In this document: positions 1 to 9,342 of the stretch, in pieces
Layout: each line of letters opens with the position of its first letter
How positions within the stretch are numbered: position 1 is the first letter of the stretch
NCBI GenBank assembly: GCA_902812385.1
Contig: CADDZD010000003.1
Coordinates: 28,598-92,597 of the forward strand
Reading direction: 5' to 3'
Length of the DNA stretch: 64,000 nt
Source of the DNA: Clostridia bacterium
GTDB taxonomy: Bacteria; Bacillota; DSM-12270; Thermacetogeniales; Thermacetogeniaceae
Made by a program: the position numbers and the translations under genes
Notes under the pieces: generated by a model
Databases searched by the model: none
What the model was told of the DNA's origin: nothing
The model's input: the letters and a program-made list of their open reading frames with translations, nothing else

Positions 1-15
1 GTTCCTTTTCCCAGT

Positions 16-258
16 TCACCTCTGCCTGCCTCCCCCATCCTGGCCGCCGAGCCAGGAAGGAGCTTCTGCATAATAGTCCTCCAGCAGGACCTCGATCTGC
101 TCTTCAAACTTGTTAAGCTTTGTGATACACAGGCGCAGCAATTTAACCCCTTCTTGAAAGGCTGCAAGGGCCTCGTCAAGGGTCATCTCTCCCTGCTCCA
201 GCTCCGTAACAACCCTTTCCAATCGCGCCAGGGCTTCTTCAAAGGCTAACTCATCCAT
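16..258 (-). CDS. xseB: Exodeoxyribonuclease VII small subunit
   Basis: The product is 80 residues, the usual length for XseB. It is almost entirely helical and acidic, with the family pattern of a conserved N-terminal stretch (residues 4-40, including LERVVTELEQGEMTLDEAL) that forms the coiled hairpin packing on XseA. XseB binds XseA and is needed for degradation of single-stranded DNA to short oligonucleotides in the cytoplasm. The start overlaps the 3' end of xseA by 8 bp, so the two are translationally coupled in one minus-strand operon running toward the window edge, where ispA commonly follows in Firmicutes. The Gly/Gln-rich C-terminal tail is unremarkable. Confidence 0.93.
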   Translation of the reverse strand: MDELAFEEALARLERVVTELEQGEMTLDEALAAFQEGVKLLRLCITKLNKFEEQIEVLLEDYYAEAPSWLGGQDGGGRQR

Positions 259-1471
259 GCTGGTCCTCCTTTATTTCTTTAACCAGGCAATGCATGCTTC
301 CGTCCCCTAAAATCACATCAACCAGTTCCCCTACACCGGTCTCTCGAATCCCCTTGATGATATTACCGGTAGAATGGTTGCGGCAAATACTGTAACCCCG
401 TTTTAAGATTGCAAGAGGACTAAGGGCATCCAACTTACCCGCGATCAGTTCGGTTTTCGCCCTGGCATTCATGGTTATTGCCCGCGTTCTATCAAGCAAA
501 CGCCGGTTTAGAAAACCCACTTCCTGCTTATGGAGCAACAGGCGACTTTGAACAGAACGCGGCAGGCTTCGACCGGCAATTGTCTTGAGCTTTTCCCGTT
601 TTTCCTTGAGACCCCGGTTAACAGCCTGCATCAAACGGCCCTGAAGGTTGAATACTCGCCGTTCCAGTTCCCGGCGGTCCGGCACGACAATTTCGGCAGC
701 AGCAGAAGGTGTCGGCGCCCTTAAATCCGCCACAAGATCCGCGATGGAGTAATCCGTTTCATGCCCCACAGCGCTCACAACGGGGATATGCATACGAAAG
801 ATCGCCCGGGCAACTTCTTCCGTGTTAAACGCCCAAAGTTCTTCGAACGATCCCCCACCCCGGCCGACGATCACCACATCGATGTCGTCACGCCTGTCGA
901 GCGCCGCGAGAGCTGCCTGAATCTCCCCTGGCGCCTGCTCCCCCTGGACGGCGGCAGGAGCCAAAACAATCGGCATCTGGGGGAAACGCCGTCTGATCAC
1001 AGTGACAATATCGTGCCATGCCGCCCCGTTCGGAGATGTGACAACCCCCACCTTGCGCGGCAAAAAAGGGATCGGTTTTTTACGCTCTACGGCAAAGAGC
1101 CCTTCCGCCTCCAGCCTGTCTTTCAGCAGGCAGTAGGCCAGATAAAGGGCTCCCATACCATCCGGCTCTAACTCCTCCACATATAGCTGGTAGCTTCCGT
1201 CTCTCTCATAGAGGCTAATGTACCCGCGCACCAGGACATTCATCCCGTTTGCAGGTAAAAAATCCAGCAGGCAGGCTCGGGAACGGAACATGACACACCG
1301 CAGGCTGCTTGAATCATCCTTTAGGGTAAAGTATATATGTCCAGAGGTATGGCGCTTAAAATTAGAAATTTCGCCGCGAATCCAGAGGTCGGAGAGCAGT
1401 GAGTCAGATTCCAGGAGATTCCGGATATAACCGGTGATCTCCCCTACCCGGTAGATCCTGCGCAGCACCAC
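251..1471 (-). CDS. xseA: Exodeoxyribonuclease VII large subunit
   Basis: The product is 406 residues, near the family norm. It has an N-terminal OB fold (about residues 5-100, with the GHIYFTLKD and RGYISLYERDGSYQL segments) that binds single-stranded DNA. The catalytic domain follows (about 120-310), with VGVVTSPNGAAWHDI, the Gly-rich VIVGRGGGSFEELWAFN and SAVGHETDYSIADLVADLRAPTPSAAAE motifs. The C-terminus is helical and coiled, and binds several XseB subunits. The start is GTG and overlaps the TAG of the upstream folD by one base, so translation is probably coupled. The operon order folD-xseA-xseB is typical for clostridia. Confidence 0.95.
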   Translation of the reverse strand: MVLRRIYRVGEITGYIRNLLESDSLLSDLWIRGEISNFKRHTSGHIYFTLKDDSSSLRCVMFRSRACLLDFLPANGMNVLVRGYISLYERDGSYQLYVEELEPDGMGALYLAYCLLKDRLEAEGLFAVERKKPIPFLPRKVGVVTSPNGAAWHDIVTVIRRRFPQMPIVLAPAAVQGEQAPGEIQAALAALDRRDDIDVVIVGRGGGSFEELWAFNTEEVARAIFRMHIPVVSAVGHETDYSIADLVADLRAPTPSAAAEIVVPDRRELERRVFNLQGRLMQAVNRGLKEKREKLKTIAGRSLPRSVQSRLLLHKQEVGFLNRRLLDRTRAITMNARAKTELIAGKLDALSPLAILKRGYSICRNHSTGNIIKGIRETGVGELVDVILGDGSMHCLVKEIKEDQHG

Positions 1472-2328
1472 TAGCAGGCCCCGGCCTTTTGTTTAGCGGC
1501 CAGCACCAGGTTATAAATCAGCATGATTATCCGCATCGGTCCGACACCGCCGGGAACAGGTGTGATGTAGCCCGCCACCTGGGCGGCACTGTCGTAATCA
1601 ACGTCACCGATCGATTTGCCGTCCACAAAATTGGAACCGGTGTCGATGACTATCGCTCCTGGCTTGATCATATCGCCGGTAATCGCCCTCGGCCTGCCCA
1701 CCTCGGTAACAATGATATCCGCTTGCTTTGTATACGGAACGAAATCTGAATCGGGGTGTACCAGGGTAACCGCGCATCCTTTTTCAAACAGCAGAACGGT
1801 CACGGGTTTGCCGATTTCGATTGACCACCCCACCACTACGGCGTGCTTACCCTTAAAATCGATACCGAGGTTCTCAAGTATTCTTATACAGGCATATGCT
1901 GTAACACCCAGGTAGCACTTGTCCCCGATCACCATGTTTCCGATGTTCACAGGATGGAAGGCATCCACGTCCTTTTCCGGCAATATGGCGTTCATCACCT
2001 GCTTTTCATACTGGTGCAGATGATGTGGCAGGGGAAGCTGAACCAGGATGCCATGCACCTTATCATCCCGGTTCAGTTTATCCACCAAAGCCATCAACTG
2101 ATCGATAGTGGTGTCTTCCGGCAGGTGGTGAACCTCGGCAAAGCCTCCCACAGCTTCGCAGTTTTTGGCCTTGCTCCTCACATAAAGGGCGGAATCCTCG
2201 GCGTCCCCCACCAGAATCAGGGCCATGTGCGGTGTTACACCCTTTGCCTTCAGCTCTTCTACCTCTTTAATCAACTGCTGTTTAATCTCCTCGGCCATCG
2301 CCTTACCGTCAATGCGAACCGCTGCCAT
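1471..2328 (-). CDS. folD: Methylene-THF dehydrogenase/cyclohydrolase (FolD), first copy
   Basis: This is a 285-residue FolD, which interconverts methylene-, methenyl- and formyl-tetrahydrofolate. The start at 2328 is chosen because an AAGGAGGT box lies 8 bases upstream and the protein then begins MAAVRIDGKAM as in the family; a longer reading frame upstream adds 67 unrelated residues. The catalytic YVRSK motif (Tyr-x3-Lys) is intact, as is ILVQLPLP. PVPGGVGPM is also present near the C-terminus. The dinucleotide-binding motif reads GWSIEIGKP where most FolDs have GRS-x-x-VG-x-P, an unusual substitution. It lies directly downstream of a second folD and is coupled to xseA. Confidence 0.92.
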   Translation of the reverse strand: MAAVRIDGKAMAEEIKQQLIKEVEELKAKGVTPHMALILVGDAEDSALYVRSKAKNCEAVGGFAEVHHLPEDTTIDQLMALVDKLNRDDKVHGILVQLPLPHHLHQYEKQVMNAILPEKDVDAFHPVNIGNMVIGDKCYLGVTAYACIRILENLGIDFKGKHAVVVGWSIEIGKPVTVLLFEKGCAVTLVHPDSDFVPYTKQADIIVTEVGRPRAITGDMIKPGAIVIDTGSNFVDGKSIGDVDYDSAAQVAGYITPVPGGVGPMRIIMLIYNLVLAAKQKAGAC

Positions 2329-2374
2329 ACCATACAACCTCCTTGTTCGTGTATAAAAATCTCGGATAAGGAAA

Positions 2375-2404
2375 GAGAACTGGACCCTCCCGCGTCCAGT
2401 TCTC
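2375..2404 (-). terminator. Perfect hairpin between the two folD genes
   Basis: Two 11-base arms (GAGAACTGGAC and GTCCAGTTCTC) are perfect inverted repeats with an 8-base loop, in the 98-bp gap between the tandem folD genes. On the minus strand the second arm is followed by a pyrimidine-rich stretch but not a clean T run. It could be a weak terminator, an attenuator or an RNA-stability hairpin that sets the ratio of the two folD products. Confidence 0.5.
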
Positions 2405-2426
2405 CGGTCAGACACAAGTGCGCTTT

Positions 2427-3296
2427 CTAACCTCTTTTTTCCAACTGCCACTTGGCAGCTTCCACGGTATTCTTCATCAAGATAGCTGTTGTTGCAGTTC
2501 CTGCGCCGCCCGGGACAGGGGTAATCCACGAAGCTTTTTCTTTTGCCACCTCGAACTCCACGTCGCCAACGATCTTCCCGTCTTTTGTGGGATTGATCCC
2601 GATATCGACAACAATGGCGCCCTCTTTAATCCAATCTCCCTTGATGAGTTCAGGCACACCCACTGCAACCACTAAAATTTCGGCCCTTCTGACGTGTTGT
2701 TCCGTTAATCCTCTCTTACCGGTTGCAATATGACAGATAGTTGTAGTGCCAAAGCTGTTCAGGAGAAGCAGCGCAGCCGGTTTCCCGACGATGTCGCTGT
2801 GCCCGACCACAACAACCTCTTTACCGTAAATATCGACACCTGTCGATTTAATCAATTCGAAAGCACCAAGGGCGGTACACGGCACCAATCGGGGTTTCCC
2901 GAAGGTAACCAGGCCCATATTTGTTGGAGTGACGCCCTCTACATCCTTCTCGTAGGCAATGCTCCACTGACAAACCTTACCGTCGATCTGTGGTGGAACA
3001 GGCATCTGAAGGATGATGCCGGAAACGTTCGGGTCGGCATTAAGACCTGCAATATGTTTCAGGAGTTGCTCCTGTGTCGTATCTTCCGGAAGTTCCTGAA
3101 GTTCGTATTTGATACCGCATTTCTCCGCATTCTTCGCCTGGGCATTTGTATAAACCCGTGAGGCATCGTTCTTCCCTACCTGGATGGCCACCAGGCTCGG
3201 ATAAACACCTTTAGACTTTAATTCCTCAACATCCTTGACGACCTCTTCCCGAATCTTCTCTGCAAGAGGTTTCCCCAACAATAGTTGAGCCGCCAT
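2427..3296 (-). CDS. folD: FolD-family protein, second copy with altered active site
   Basis: This 289-residue protein is homologous to FolD along its whole length. It starts MAAQLLLGKPLAEKIREEV and has a good RBS (GGAGGA). The substrate-domain motif ILQMPVP and the NAD(P)-binding motif GHSDIVGKPAALLL are recognisable. Two family signatures differ. The tyrosine motif reads YTNAQ, so the catalytic lysine four residues after the tyrosine is replaced by glutamine. The C-terminal PGGVGP reads PGGAGTATTA. Such changes could leave the dehydrogenase but remove the cyclohydrolase activity; this is inference. It is the first gene of the folD-folD-xseA-xseB run. A divergent paralogue next to a conventional copy suggests split activities or a heterodimer. 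Confidence 0.85.
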   Translation of the reverse strand: MAAQLLLGKPLAEKIREEVVKDVEELKSKGVYPSLVAIQVGKNDASRVYTNAQAKNAEKCGIKYELQELPEDTTQEQLLKHIAGLNADPNVSGIILQMPVPPQIDGKVCQWSIAYEKDVEGVTPTNMGLVTFGKPRLVPCTALGAFELIKSTGVDIYGKEVVVVGHSDIVGKPAALLLLNSFGTTTICHIATGKRGLTEQHVRRAEILVVAVGVPELIKGDWIKEGAIVVDIGINPTKDGKIVGDVEFEVAKEKASWITPVPGGAGTATTAILMKNTVEAAKWQLEKRG

Positions 3297-3543
3297 TTTT
3301 CATCCTCCCTTAATTTATATGATAATTAGTAAAATAAGCCGAACTTTACTTCTCTCACCTCCCAGGAGTTTCGGGTTCCTGTATACGGCAAATAACCCTC
3401 TCACCTATCCGGTTCCGGACTCCATTAAGTAAAAGCCAAATACGCACACGCTAAGCGTACAAACATATAAGTTCTATTCGTGAAAAACCTTCCGAATTCC
3501 TGCCTTGAGAGCAAAACTTTCTTCAATTTTTAACTCAAGATAA

Positions 3544-3573
3544 AACCCCGGCTTAGCTTTTCAAGCCGGGGTT
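3544..3573 (-). terminator. Rho-independent terminator overlapping the nusB stop
   Basis: A GC-rich inverted repeat (AACCCCGGCTT / AAGCCGGGGTT) overlaps the last codons and stop of nusB, and on the minus strand runs into TTTTATC. It separates nusB from the folD operon. The 256 bp from 3297 to 3552 hold no gene that can be supported; they must contain the promoter and leader of the folD operon. Confidence 0.8.
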
Positions 3574-3975
3574 GGCCGCCACCTCCTTTGCTATTCTCCC
3601 CAGGACTCCATTGATAAACCGTGGGGCATCCTCGTCGCTGTAAGTCTTGGCAAGCTCCAGCGCTTCATCTATCGCCACGTTAAGAGGGGTTTCATGATAA
3701 TACAGCATCTCAAAAAGGCCCAGCCTCAAAATGTTACGATCCACATTCGCCATACGAGGCAGGTCCCAGTCGCTGGAATACTGCTTGAGATAATCATCGA
3801 TTTCTTTTCGATGCGTCAGAGTCCCCTCCACCAGGGCCCGGGCAAAAGCACCTGTTTCCTCGCTTACCTGAGACTCGCTCAATGTGTACTCCAGCGCACG
3901 CTCCGGTTTGATCTTTCCCACGTCAACCTGAAACAAAACCTGTAATGCTATTTCCCTGGCCCGCCGCCTTCCCAA
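3553..3975 (-). CDS. nusB: Transcription antitermination factor NusB
   Basis: The product is 140 residues, all helical, starting MGRRRAREIALQVLFQ, the RNA-binding Arg-rich N-terminus of NusB. The conserved central segment around DLPRMANVDRNILRLGLFEM (residues 70-90) and the tail PRFINGVLGRIAKE are both intact. NusB with NusE (S10) binds boxA in rRNA leaders and supports antitermination. It closes the Asp23-AmaP-DUF2273 gene run, a common clostridial neighbourhood, and is followed at once by a strong terminator. Confidence 0.95.
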   Translation of the reverse strand: MGRRRAREIALQVLFQVDVGKIKPERALEYTLSESQVSEETGAFARALVEGTLTHRKEIDDYLKQYSSDWDLPRMANVDRNILRLGLFEMLYYHETPLNVAIDEALELAKTYSDEDAPRFINGVLGRIAKEVAANPGLKS

Positions 3976-4010
3976 TAAAAACCCTCCTTACCATCTTTGC
4001 TTCGGGCCTC

Positions 4011-4244
4011 TCAACGCTCGCCGAAGAAGCGATCCCACCAGTCCCCCGGACTCCCATCGTCATCGAAGCGCTTTCCCAAAAAATATCCGATCAGGATACA
4101 GAAGATTATAAAAACAGTTTTCCAAAAGCCAAATACAATTATTAACAGTCCTATGATAAGTCCAAATACAGCACCCAGGACTTTACCACGGTGTGTTTCC
4201 AGAAGCTCCTGTATAATTTCCAGAAATGTTCTACCGCCCCACAT
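4011..4244 (-). CDS. DUF2273 small membrane protein
   Basis: The product is 77 residues with two adjacent hydrophobic segments (about 21-58, rich in Ile/Leu/Phe) and a charged C-terminus. This pattern and the position directly after amaP fit the DUF2273 family, which accompanies Asp23/AmaP loci in Firmicutes. Family function is not established; association with the Asp23 envelope-stress complex at the membrane is inferred from gene order. Confidence 0.8.
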   Translation of the reverse strand: MWGGRTFLEIIQELLETHRGKVLGAVFGLIIGLLIIVFGFWKTVFIIFCILIGYFLGKRFDDDGSPGDWWDRFFGER

Positions 4245-4274
4245 CCGATATCCCTTCTTTCTGCAGTGCCGCCA

Positions 4275-4820
4275 TCATTCAACACGAGCGCGGGGCTCTA
4301 TAGAAACGCTGTCGACGCGTACACCTACCTGGAGGACACGCACCCCTGCCTTTTCCTCCAGGTACTCCTGGACGATCTGCTGGATCTCCTGGGATATGGA
4401 CGGTATATGAGCCTCCGGATTTACATTCAGGTGAAGGGATATTCCCAGGCCATCGCGGTCACAGCGCAAAACCGGTTTAACTTCACGGACATCTCTCACC
4501 TGACGGGCAGCGCGGCGAATCAGGTTTTCAAGTGCGGATGCCGCAATCTCAACCCTGCCCAGACCCGTTTCCTGGATGGTTATTTCATGTTCCCGGCTCC
4601 TGCTGAATGCTGTAGATAAAAGCTGTAAAGACATAATAAGTAAAAATACACAGGTGACTATCGCACCCCAGCGGCTTGCGGGATCCACCTTAAAAGCCGA
4701 CATAATATTGGTAGGAAATGTCCATCCCAGCAAGAGAGCAATGGCTACACCGGAAGAAACAAAAACAATTAAGGAAAAAAACACAAGGAGTACCCGGTAT
4801 GGCAGATGCGTGGATCTCAT
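4275..4820 (-). CDS. amaP: AmaP-type alkaline shock response membrane anchor
   Basis: The product is 181 residues. Two N-terminal membrane segments (about 8-32 and 50-70) are followed by a soluble domain of about 110 residues with the pattern seen in AmaP, which tethers Asp23 to the membrane in Staphylococcus. The start overlaps the stop of the Asp23 gene by 4 bp, so translation is coupled and stoichiometry probably fixed. The soluble part contains VTCVFLLI-type hydrophobic strands and a repeated EV/VR pattern but no catalytic motif. Confidence 0.8.
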   Translation of the reverse strand: MRSTHLPYRVLLVFFSLIVFVSSGVAIALLLGWTFPTNIMSAFKVDPASRWGAIVTCVFLLIMSLQLLSTAFSRSREHEITIQETGLGRVEIAASALENLIRRAARQVRDVREVKPVLRCDRDGLGISLHLNVNPEAHIPSISQEIQQIVQEYLEEKAGVRVLQVGVRVDSVSIEPRARVE

Positions 4821-5209
4821 TTTACCCGTTGCTCTTCCTGGGGTTCCGGGAACGAAACACCCTGCACATGAACATTGACCTCGACAACGGCCAGCCCTGT
4901 CATGCTCTCAATTGCCTCTTTGACATTCTCCTGCACCTGAACTGCAACGTCAGGAATTCGTACGCCATATTCGACGATCACAAAGAGATCGACCGCCGCC
5001 TCTCGTTCCCCCACTTCCACCTTGATACCCCGGGCTAGATTGCGCCTCCCGAGCATCTCTGCGATGCCGCCGGCAATGCCACCGCTCATGCCTGCAATAC
5101 CCTTTACTTCGGTAGCAGCCAGACCGGCGATCACTGCCACCACCTCGTTGGCGATCCGCACCGCTCCCAGCGGAGTGCGGCTTGTCTCCTCAATCTTGCT
5201 TTCGACCAT
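4817..5209 (-). CDS. Asp23/Gls24 family envelope stress protein
   Basis: The product is 130 residues and carries the complete Asp23 (DUF322) fold pattern: IANEVVAVIAGLAATEVKGIAGMSG near the N-terminus, then alternating strands ending VVEVNVHVQGVSFP. Family members form abundant membrane-associated complexes anchored by AmaP and are induced by alkaline or cell-envelope stress. It is the first gene of the run toward nusB, preceded by a G-rich RBS. The carboxylase gene accC ends upstream with about 90 bp between them. Confidence 0.9.
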   Translation of the reverse strand: MVESKIEETSRTPLGAVRIANEVVAVIAGLAATEVKGIAGMSGGIAGGIAEMLGRRNLARGIKVEVGEREAAVDLFVIVEYGVRIPDVAVQVQENVKEAIESMTGLAVVEVNVHVQGVSFPEPQEEQRVK

Positions 5210-5297
5210 TTCCCGGTCACCCCCAATAAATTAATTGCTAATTATGCCCAGTCTTAGCCTCATTATACCGAAGGAATGGCGTAATTGCAAAGAAAAA

Positions 5298-6644
5298 TCA
5301 TTGTTCGTCCAGGCATCGCTGGACAAAATGGGTATCTACCGAGCCAGTTACGAAATACGGGTTTTCCATGATGCGCAGCAAAAAGGGTATCGTCGTTTCC
5401 ACACCCTCTATCCGAAACTCCCTCAGGGCGCGCTTCATCCGCTCGATGGTCTCCTGGCGGTTCTTTCCCCAGGTGATCAACTTCGCAATGAGGGAATCAT
5501 AGTAGGGCGGAATGCTATAACCCGGGTAAACCCCACTGTCGACCCGCACTCCGAATCCACCGGGAGACAGGTAGTTTTTTATAACACCCGGACACGGCCG
5601 GAAGTTGAAATTGGTATCTTCGGCATTGATGCGGCACTCCAGGGCCACCCCATTGGGCTTGATGTCCTCCTGCTTGAAACCCAAGGGTTCTCCCGCTGCA
5701 ATTTTAATCATCTCCGCAATAAGGTCGATTCCGGTGACCATTTCGGTGACCGGGTGTTCCACTTGAATCCGGGTGTTCATTTCGATAAAGTAATAGTTTC
5801 CTTGCTTGTCGAGCAAGAACTCAACAGTACCCGCTCCCACATAATTTACGGCCTGTGCTGCCCGTACGGCGGTAGCCCCCATTTCTTCCCTCAACTGTTG
5901 GGTCAATACAGGACAGGGTGTTTCCTCGATCAGCTTTTGGTGCCTGCGCTGAATGGAACAGTCTCGCTCTCCCAGGTAAACCGCATTTCCGAATTTGTCT
6001 GCCAGGATCTGTATTTCCACATGCCTGGGTTCGAGCAGGTACTTTTCAAGATATACCCCACCGTCTCCGAAAGCGGCTTCTGCCTCAGCCCGGGCTGTCC
6101 GGACGGATCTTTCCAGTTCCTCGCGGTCTAAGGCAATCCGCATCCCGCGGCCTCCCCCTCCTGCAGAGGCCTTGATGATGACCGGATACCCGATGGCTTC
6201 GGCAATTTCCGCGATTTCCCGTTCCCTGGTTAGAAGCCCCGGGGAGCCCGGTACAACAGGAACCCCTGCCTTGATCATCAACTCGCGGGCCCGAGCCTTC
6301 GCACCCATGTCCTCGATCGCCGAGGCGGGAGGGCCGATGAAGGTAATTTTCTGTCTTTCGCAGATCTCAGCAAAGTACGGGTTCTCGGCAAGAAAGCCGT
6401 AACCGGGATGAATCGCCTCCGCGCCCTTCATCTCCGCTGCGCTGATAATGTTTGGAATATTCAAATAGCTTCGACCCGGCGGGGGAGCCCCGATACAAAC
6501 CGCTTCGTCGGCCATCTTTACATGCAGTGCTTCGCGATCCGCTTCGGAGTATACGGCGACGGTCTTTATTCCCATCTCCCGGCAGGTGCGGATAATCCTG
6601 ACCGCAATTTCACCCCGGTTAGCTACGAGGATCTTTTTGAACAC
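5298..6644 (-). CDS. accC: Biotin carboxylase subunit
   Basis: The product is 448 residues, standard length for the ATP-grasp biotin carboxylase. It starts with GTG after GAGGAGG and reads [20 protein letters not shown]. Visible motifs are the Gly-rich ATP loop [13 protein letters not shown] (about 158-170), [16 protein letters not shown], the active-site block [16 protein letters not shown] and CRINAED. It carboxylates biotin with bicarbonate and ATP. Its partner is the fused carboxyltransferase/biotin carrier just upstream (6724-8676), so the pair most likely forms a two-subunit pyruvate carboxylase; acetyl-CoA carboxylase use is less likely because no accA/accD is present here. Confidence 0.93.
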   Translation of the reverse strand: MFKKILVANRGEIAVRIIRTCREMGIKTVAVYSEADREALHVKMADEAVCIGAPPPGRSYLNIPNIISAAEMKGAEAIHPGYGFLAENPYFAEICERQKITFIGPPASAIEDMGAKARARELMIKAGVPVVPGSPGLLTREREIAEIAEAIGYPVIIKASAGGGGRGMRIALDREELERSVRTARAEAEAAFGDGGVYLEKYLLEPRHVEIQILADKFGNAVYLGERDCSIQRRHQKLIEETPCPVLTQQLREEMGATAVRAAQAVNYVGAGTVEFLLDKQGNYYFIEMNTRIQVEHPVTEMVTGIDLIAEMIKIAAGEPLGFKQEDIKPNGVALECRINAEDTNFNFRPCPGVIKNYLSPGGFGVRVDSGVYPGYSIPPYYDSLIAKLITWGKNRQETIERMKRALREFRIEGVETTIPFLLRIMENPYFVTGSVDTHFVQRCLDEQ

Positions 6645-6723
6645 GAAAAAACCTCCTCAAAACTCCTCAAAAAGTAAGACCGCATGCAGGACATGCGGCA
6701 CAAAGATGCTGCTCCAGCCCAAG

Positions 6724-8676
6724 CTACTTCTCGGGCGCAATAAGGAAAAGGACCTGACCGTATTCGACAGGCTCTGCGTTCTCAACGAGAATCTCCACTA
6801 CCTCTCCTGCACACTCTGCCTCTATCTCGTTCATCAGCTTCATGGCCTCAATGATGCAGAGGGTGTCTCCCTTCTGCACCTTCGACCCCACCTCCACAAA
6901 GGGTGGTGCATCGGGCGCAGGCGCTCGATAGAAGGTCCCCACCATAGGGGCTACCACTTCCACCAGGTTAGCCGCTCTTTTGGCAGGGGCTGGTTCCAAC
7001 GCCGGAGCAGGTTCTGGAGTACCACTCGATCTTAAAGGTATTTCCTCCGTCGCCGGTTTGATCTTTGCAGTGCCTTCAAATGCCCTGGGCGATCCCTCGA
7101 AAACACCCTTTCGAATGTTAACCTTCATGGAAGCCGTTTCAATATGGAGCTCGTTGACATCCATTTCGTGAATCAAGCGGATAAACTCTTTGACATCGTC
7201 GACATTCATCTCTCCGTCCTCCCTGGAGGCCTGCTGGGTCTTTGATTTGACAACCGGTGTTGCTGCCTGTTGCTTTTTACCCTTTTCCTGAGCAGGAGGC
7301 GCTTCTTTTTGTGTTTCGGCAACAGTTTGAATTTCACCGGTGCGCAACTGCTTCCGGTATTCAAAAAATTTCCTGGCTATTTGAGGAAAAAGAGCATAAG
7401 TGATGTAGTCTTCGTCTGATTCGGCAAGATCCCTGATTTCCTCCTTCATTTTCTCAAACCTGCATTCAAGCAGGTCCGCCGGCCGGCAGGTAATGGGTTC
7501 CTCATCGCCTATTATAAGCCGTTTAATCTCTTCCTTAATTGGAGCAGGCGGCCTCCCGTAATAGCCCCTGACGTAATCCTTGACCTCCTGAGGAACCATT
7601 TTATATCGCTCACCAAGCAACACGTTCAGAACCGCCTGCGTCCCCACCACCTGGCTCGTCGGGGTAACCAGGGGTGGATATCCCAGTTCCTCCCGTACCC
7701 GCGGGATCTCCTCAAGCACTTCATTCAGGCGATGCAGAGCCTTCTGTTCCTCAAGCTGGATGACCAGGTTAGTAATCATTCCTCCGGGCACCTGGTGATC
7801 AAACACCTTCATGTCGTTGATCCTGGTGACACCGCGCTCGAAGCCGCGGCGGCGACGCAGTTCCTCCCAGTAGTTGGATATTTCAAAAAGGTGGTGCAGG
7901 TCGAGGCCGGTATCCCAGGGTGTTCCCTGCAGCGCCCGTACCAGTGTTTCCACAGGCGGCTGGGAAGACCCGAAAGCGAGGGGTCCGGAACAGGCGTCGA
8001 AAACGTCAACCCCGGCTTCAACGGCCTTCAGACAGGCTCCGATGGCCATCCCACCGATATAATGGGTATGAAGCTGAATGGGTACATCCAGTTTTTCTTT
8101 GAAAAGAGATACTAGCTCATAGGCCGCGTAAGGGGAGATCATCCCTGCCATGTCCTTGATGCAGATTGAATCGGCCCCCATATCCTGAAGCCGGAGAGCG
8201 GTTTCCAGGTAGTGCTCATAAGTATGCACCGGGCTGAGGGTATAAACCACACAGGCCTGAACATGCTTTCCGGTCCTCTTCACGGCCCGTACCGGCACCT
8301 CCAGGTTGCGGACATCATTCAGGGCGTCAAAAATCCGGAAGATATCAATCCCGCACTCTGCCGCCTTGTCTACAAAAGCGACCACCACATCATCGGGATA
8401 GTTGGTATAGCCAACTATATTCTGACCCCGCAGGAGCATCTGGAGCGGTGTTTGTTTGACATATTTTTTAATTATCCTGATCCTGTCCCAGGGATCCTCA
8501 TTCAGGTAGCGGATGCAGACGTCAAAGGTTGCTCCTCCCCACATCTCCAGGGAAAAATAGCCTACTTTATCAAGATGCTGCAGAATCGGAACCATATCCT
8601 CCGACCGCATCCTCGTGGCCCAAAGGCTCTGATGAGCATCCCGTAAAGTGGTATCAGTAATAGCCGGCCTCTTCAC
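6724..8676 (-). CDS. Carboxyltransferase (5S-type) fused to a biotin carrier protein
   Basis: The protein is 650 residues from a GTG start at 8676, chosen because GGAGAGG precedes it and the family begins [20 protein letters not shown]. Residues 1-470 form the HMGL-like plus PYC/OADA carboxyltransferase, with the metal-site [20 protein letters not shown] and [11 protein letters not shown] motifs. From about residue 490 it continues into what looks like a whole AccB: an N-terminal [20 protein letters not shown] segment, a Pro/Ala/Glu linker, and a biotinyl domain with the acceptor lysine in EAMKLMNEI. With accC downstream it would carboxylate pyruvate to oxaloacetate. Decarboxylation by a membrane Na+ pump is possible in this family, but no beta subunit is nearby. 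Confidence 0.9.
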   Translation of the reverse strand: MKRPAITDTTLRDAHQSLWATRMRSEDMVPILQHLDKVGYFSLEMWGGATFDVCIRYLNEDPWDRIRIIKKYVKQTPLQMLLRGQNIVGYTNYPDDVVVAFVDKAAECGIDIFRIFDALNDVRNLEVPVRAVKRTGKHVQACVVYTLSPVHTYEHYLETALRLQDMGADSICIKDMAGMISPYAAYELVSLFKEKLDVPIQLHTHYIGGMAIGACLKAVEAGVDVFDACSGPLAFGSSQPPVETLVRALQGTPWDTGLDLHHLFEISNYWEELRRRRGFERGVTRINDMKVFDHQVPGGMITNLVIQLEEQKALHRLNEVLEEIPRVREELGYPPLVTPTSQVVGTQAVLNVLLGERYKMVPQEVKDYVRGYYGRPPAPIKEEIKRLIIGDEEPITCRPADLLECRFEKMKEEIRDLAESDEDYITYALFPQIARKFFEYRKQLRTGEIQTVAETQKEAPPAQEKGKKQQAATPVVKSKTQQASREDGEMNVDDVKEFIRLIHEMDVNELHIETASMKVNIRKGVFEGSPRAFEGTAKIKPATEEIPLRSSGTPEPAPALEPAPAKRAANLVEVVAPMVGTFYRAPAPDAPPFVEVGSKVQKGDTLCIIEAMKLMNEIEAECAGEVVEILVENAEPVEYGQVLFLIAPEK

Positions 8677-8810
8677 AGGTCCTCTCCACCCTTTCAACAA
8701 CGAACTGCGAGGTTTCCAAACCAAAATATTAAAGAAAATTATATCTTTAATCACCTTATAATACAAGACTAAAGCCAGCAGGCGCCATAAATGTATACAG
8801 GTATACATAG

Positions 8811-9338
8811 TCAAGGCTTTGCCATGACAAAAACATTCCCCGGCTCTAATCCTGTTGCCCTGGCCACGATCTCCGCTATTCTTTCTGCGTCCGGCCGCAG
8901 GAGGGAAGGTGCCTGGACGATCACCGTTGCCATCTTTGACTGGAGCATCACCACCGCATCCTTATACCCTCGCGCCATGATGAGCTTTTCAATTTCGGTT
9001 TCCTTGCCCAGGCTGTCGGTGATCTGCATTATATCCTTCTGGGCCCGATCCCGCACCTCAGCACTGGAATCCGGATTATTTGCAATCTCCTTTAAAAGCT
9101 CGATCTGCCGGCTGCAAATGCGATCCCTGGTAAGACGACAATCCACAAAAAACTCCTTTCCACCGTTCTGAGGGCCGACCTGTTGCCTCCTGGAAGTTAC
9201 ATTTTTCTTATCAACTTTAACTTCAACGGGAGAATGTTTATATACCTCTTTTTTTAGTAACACCCATCCTCCGGCCAACACAACCAGAGCCAGGCAACAT
9301 ACCGCCAGTTTTCTTCTGTTCAACGTTATTGAGATCAT
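8811..9338 (-). CDS. spoIIIAH: Stage III sporulation protein AH
   Basis: The product is 175 residues with one N-terminal membrane helix (about 10-27) and a C-terminal domain with the ring-building fold pattern shared with EscJ/PrgK. SpoIIIAH in the mother-cell membrane binds SpoIIQ across the intermembrane space and is part of the feeding-tube channel that keeps the forespore active. It is the last gene of the spoIIIA operon, 4 bp downstream of spoIIIAG. The linker after the helix is short and basic. Confidence 0.9.
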   Translation of the reverse strand: MISITLNRRKLAVCCLALVVLAGGWVLLKKEVYKHSPVEVKVDKKNVTSRRQQVGPQNGGKEFFVDCRLTRDRICSRQIELLKEIANNPDSSAEVRDRAQKDIMQITDSLGKETEIEKLIMARGYKDAVVMLQSKMATVIVQAPSLLRPDAERIAEIVARATGLEPGNVFVMAKP

Positions 9339-9342
9339 TTCT

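Noticed and set aside
1843..2430. 195-codon plus-strand frame across folD
   Set aside because: It is antisense to a clear FolD coding sequence and encodes a His/Gln-rich product without any motif.
5235..6131. 298-codon plus-strand frame over accC
   Set aside because: It is the complement of a highly conserved ATP-grasp enzyme; no motif or RBS supports it.
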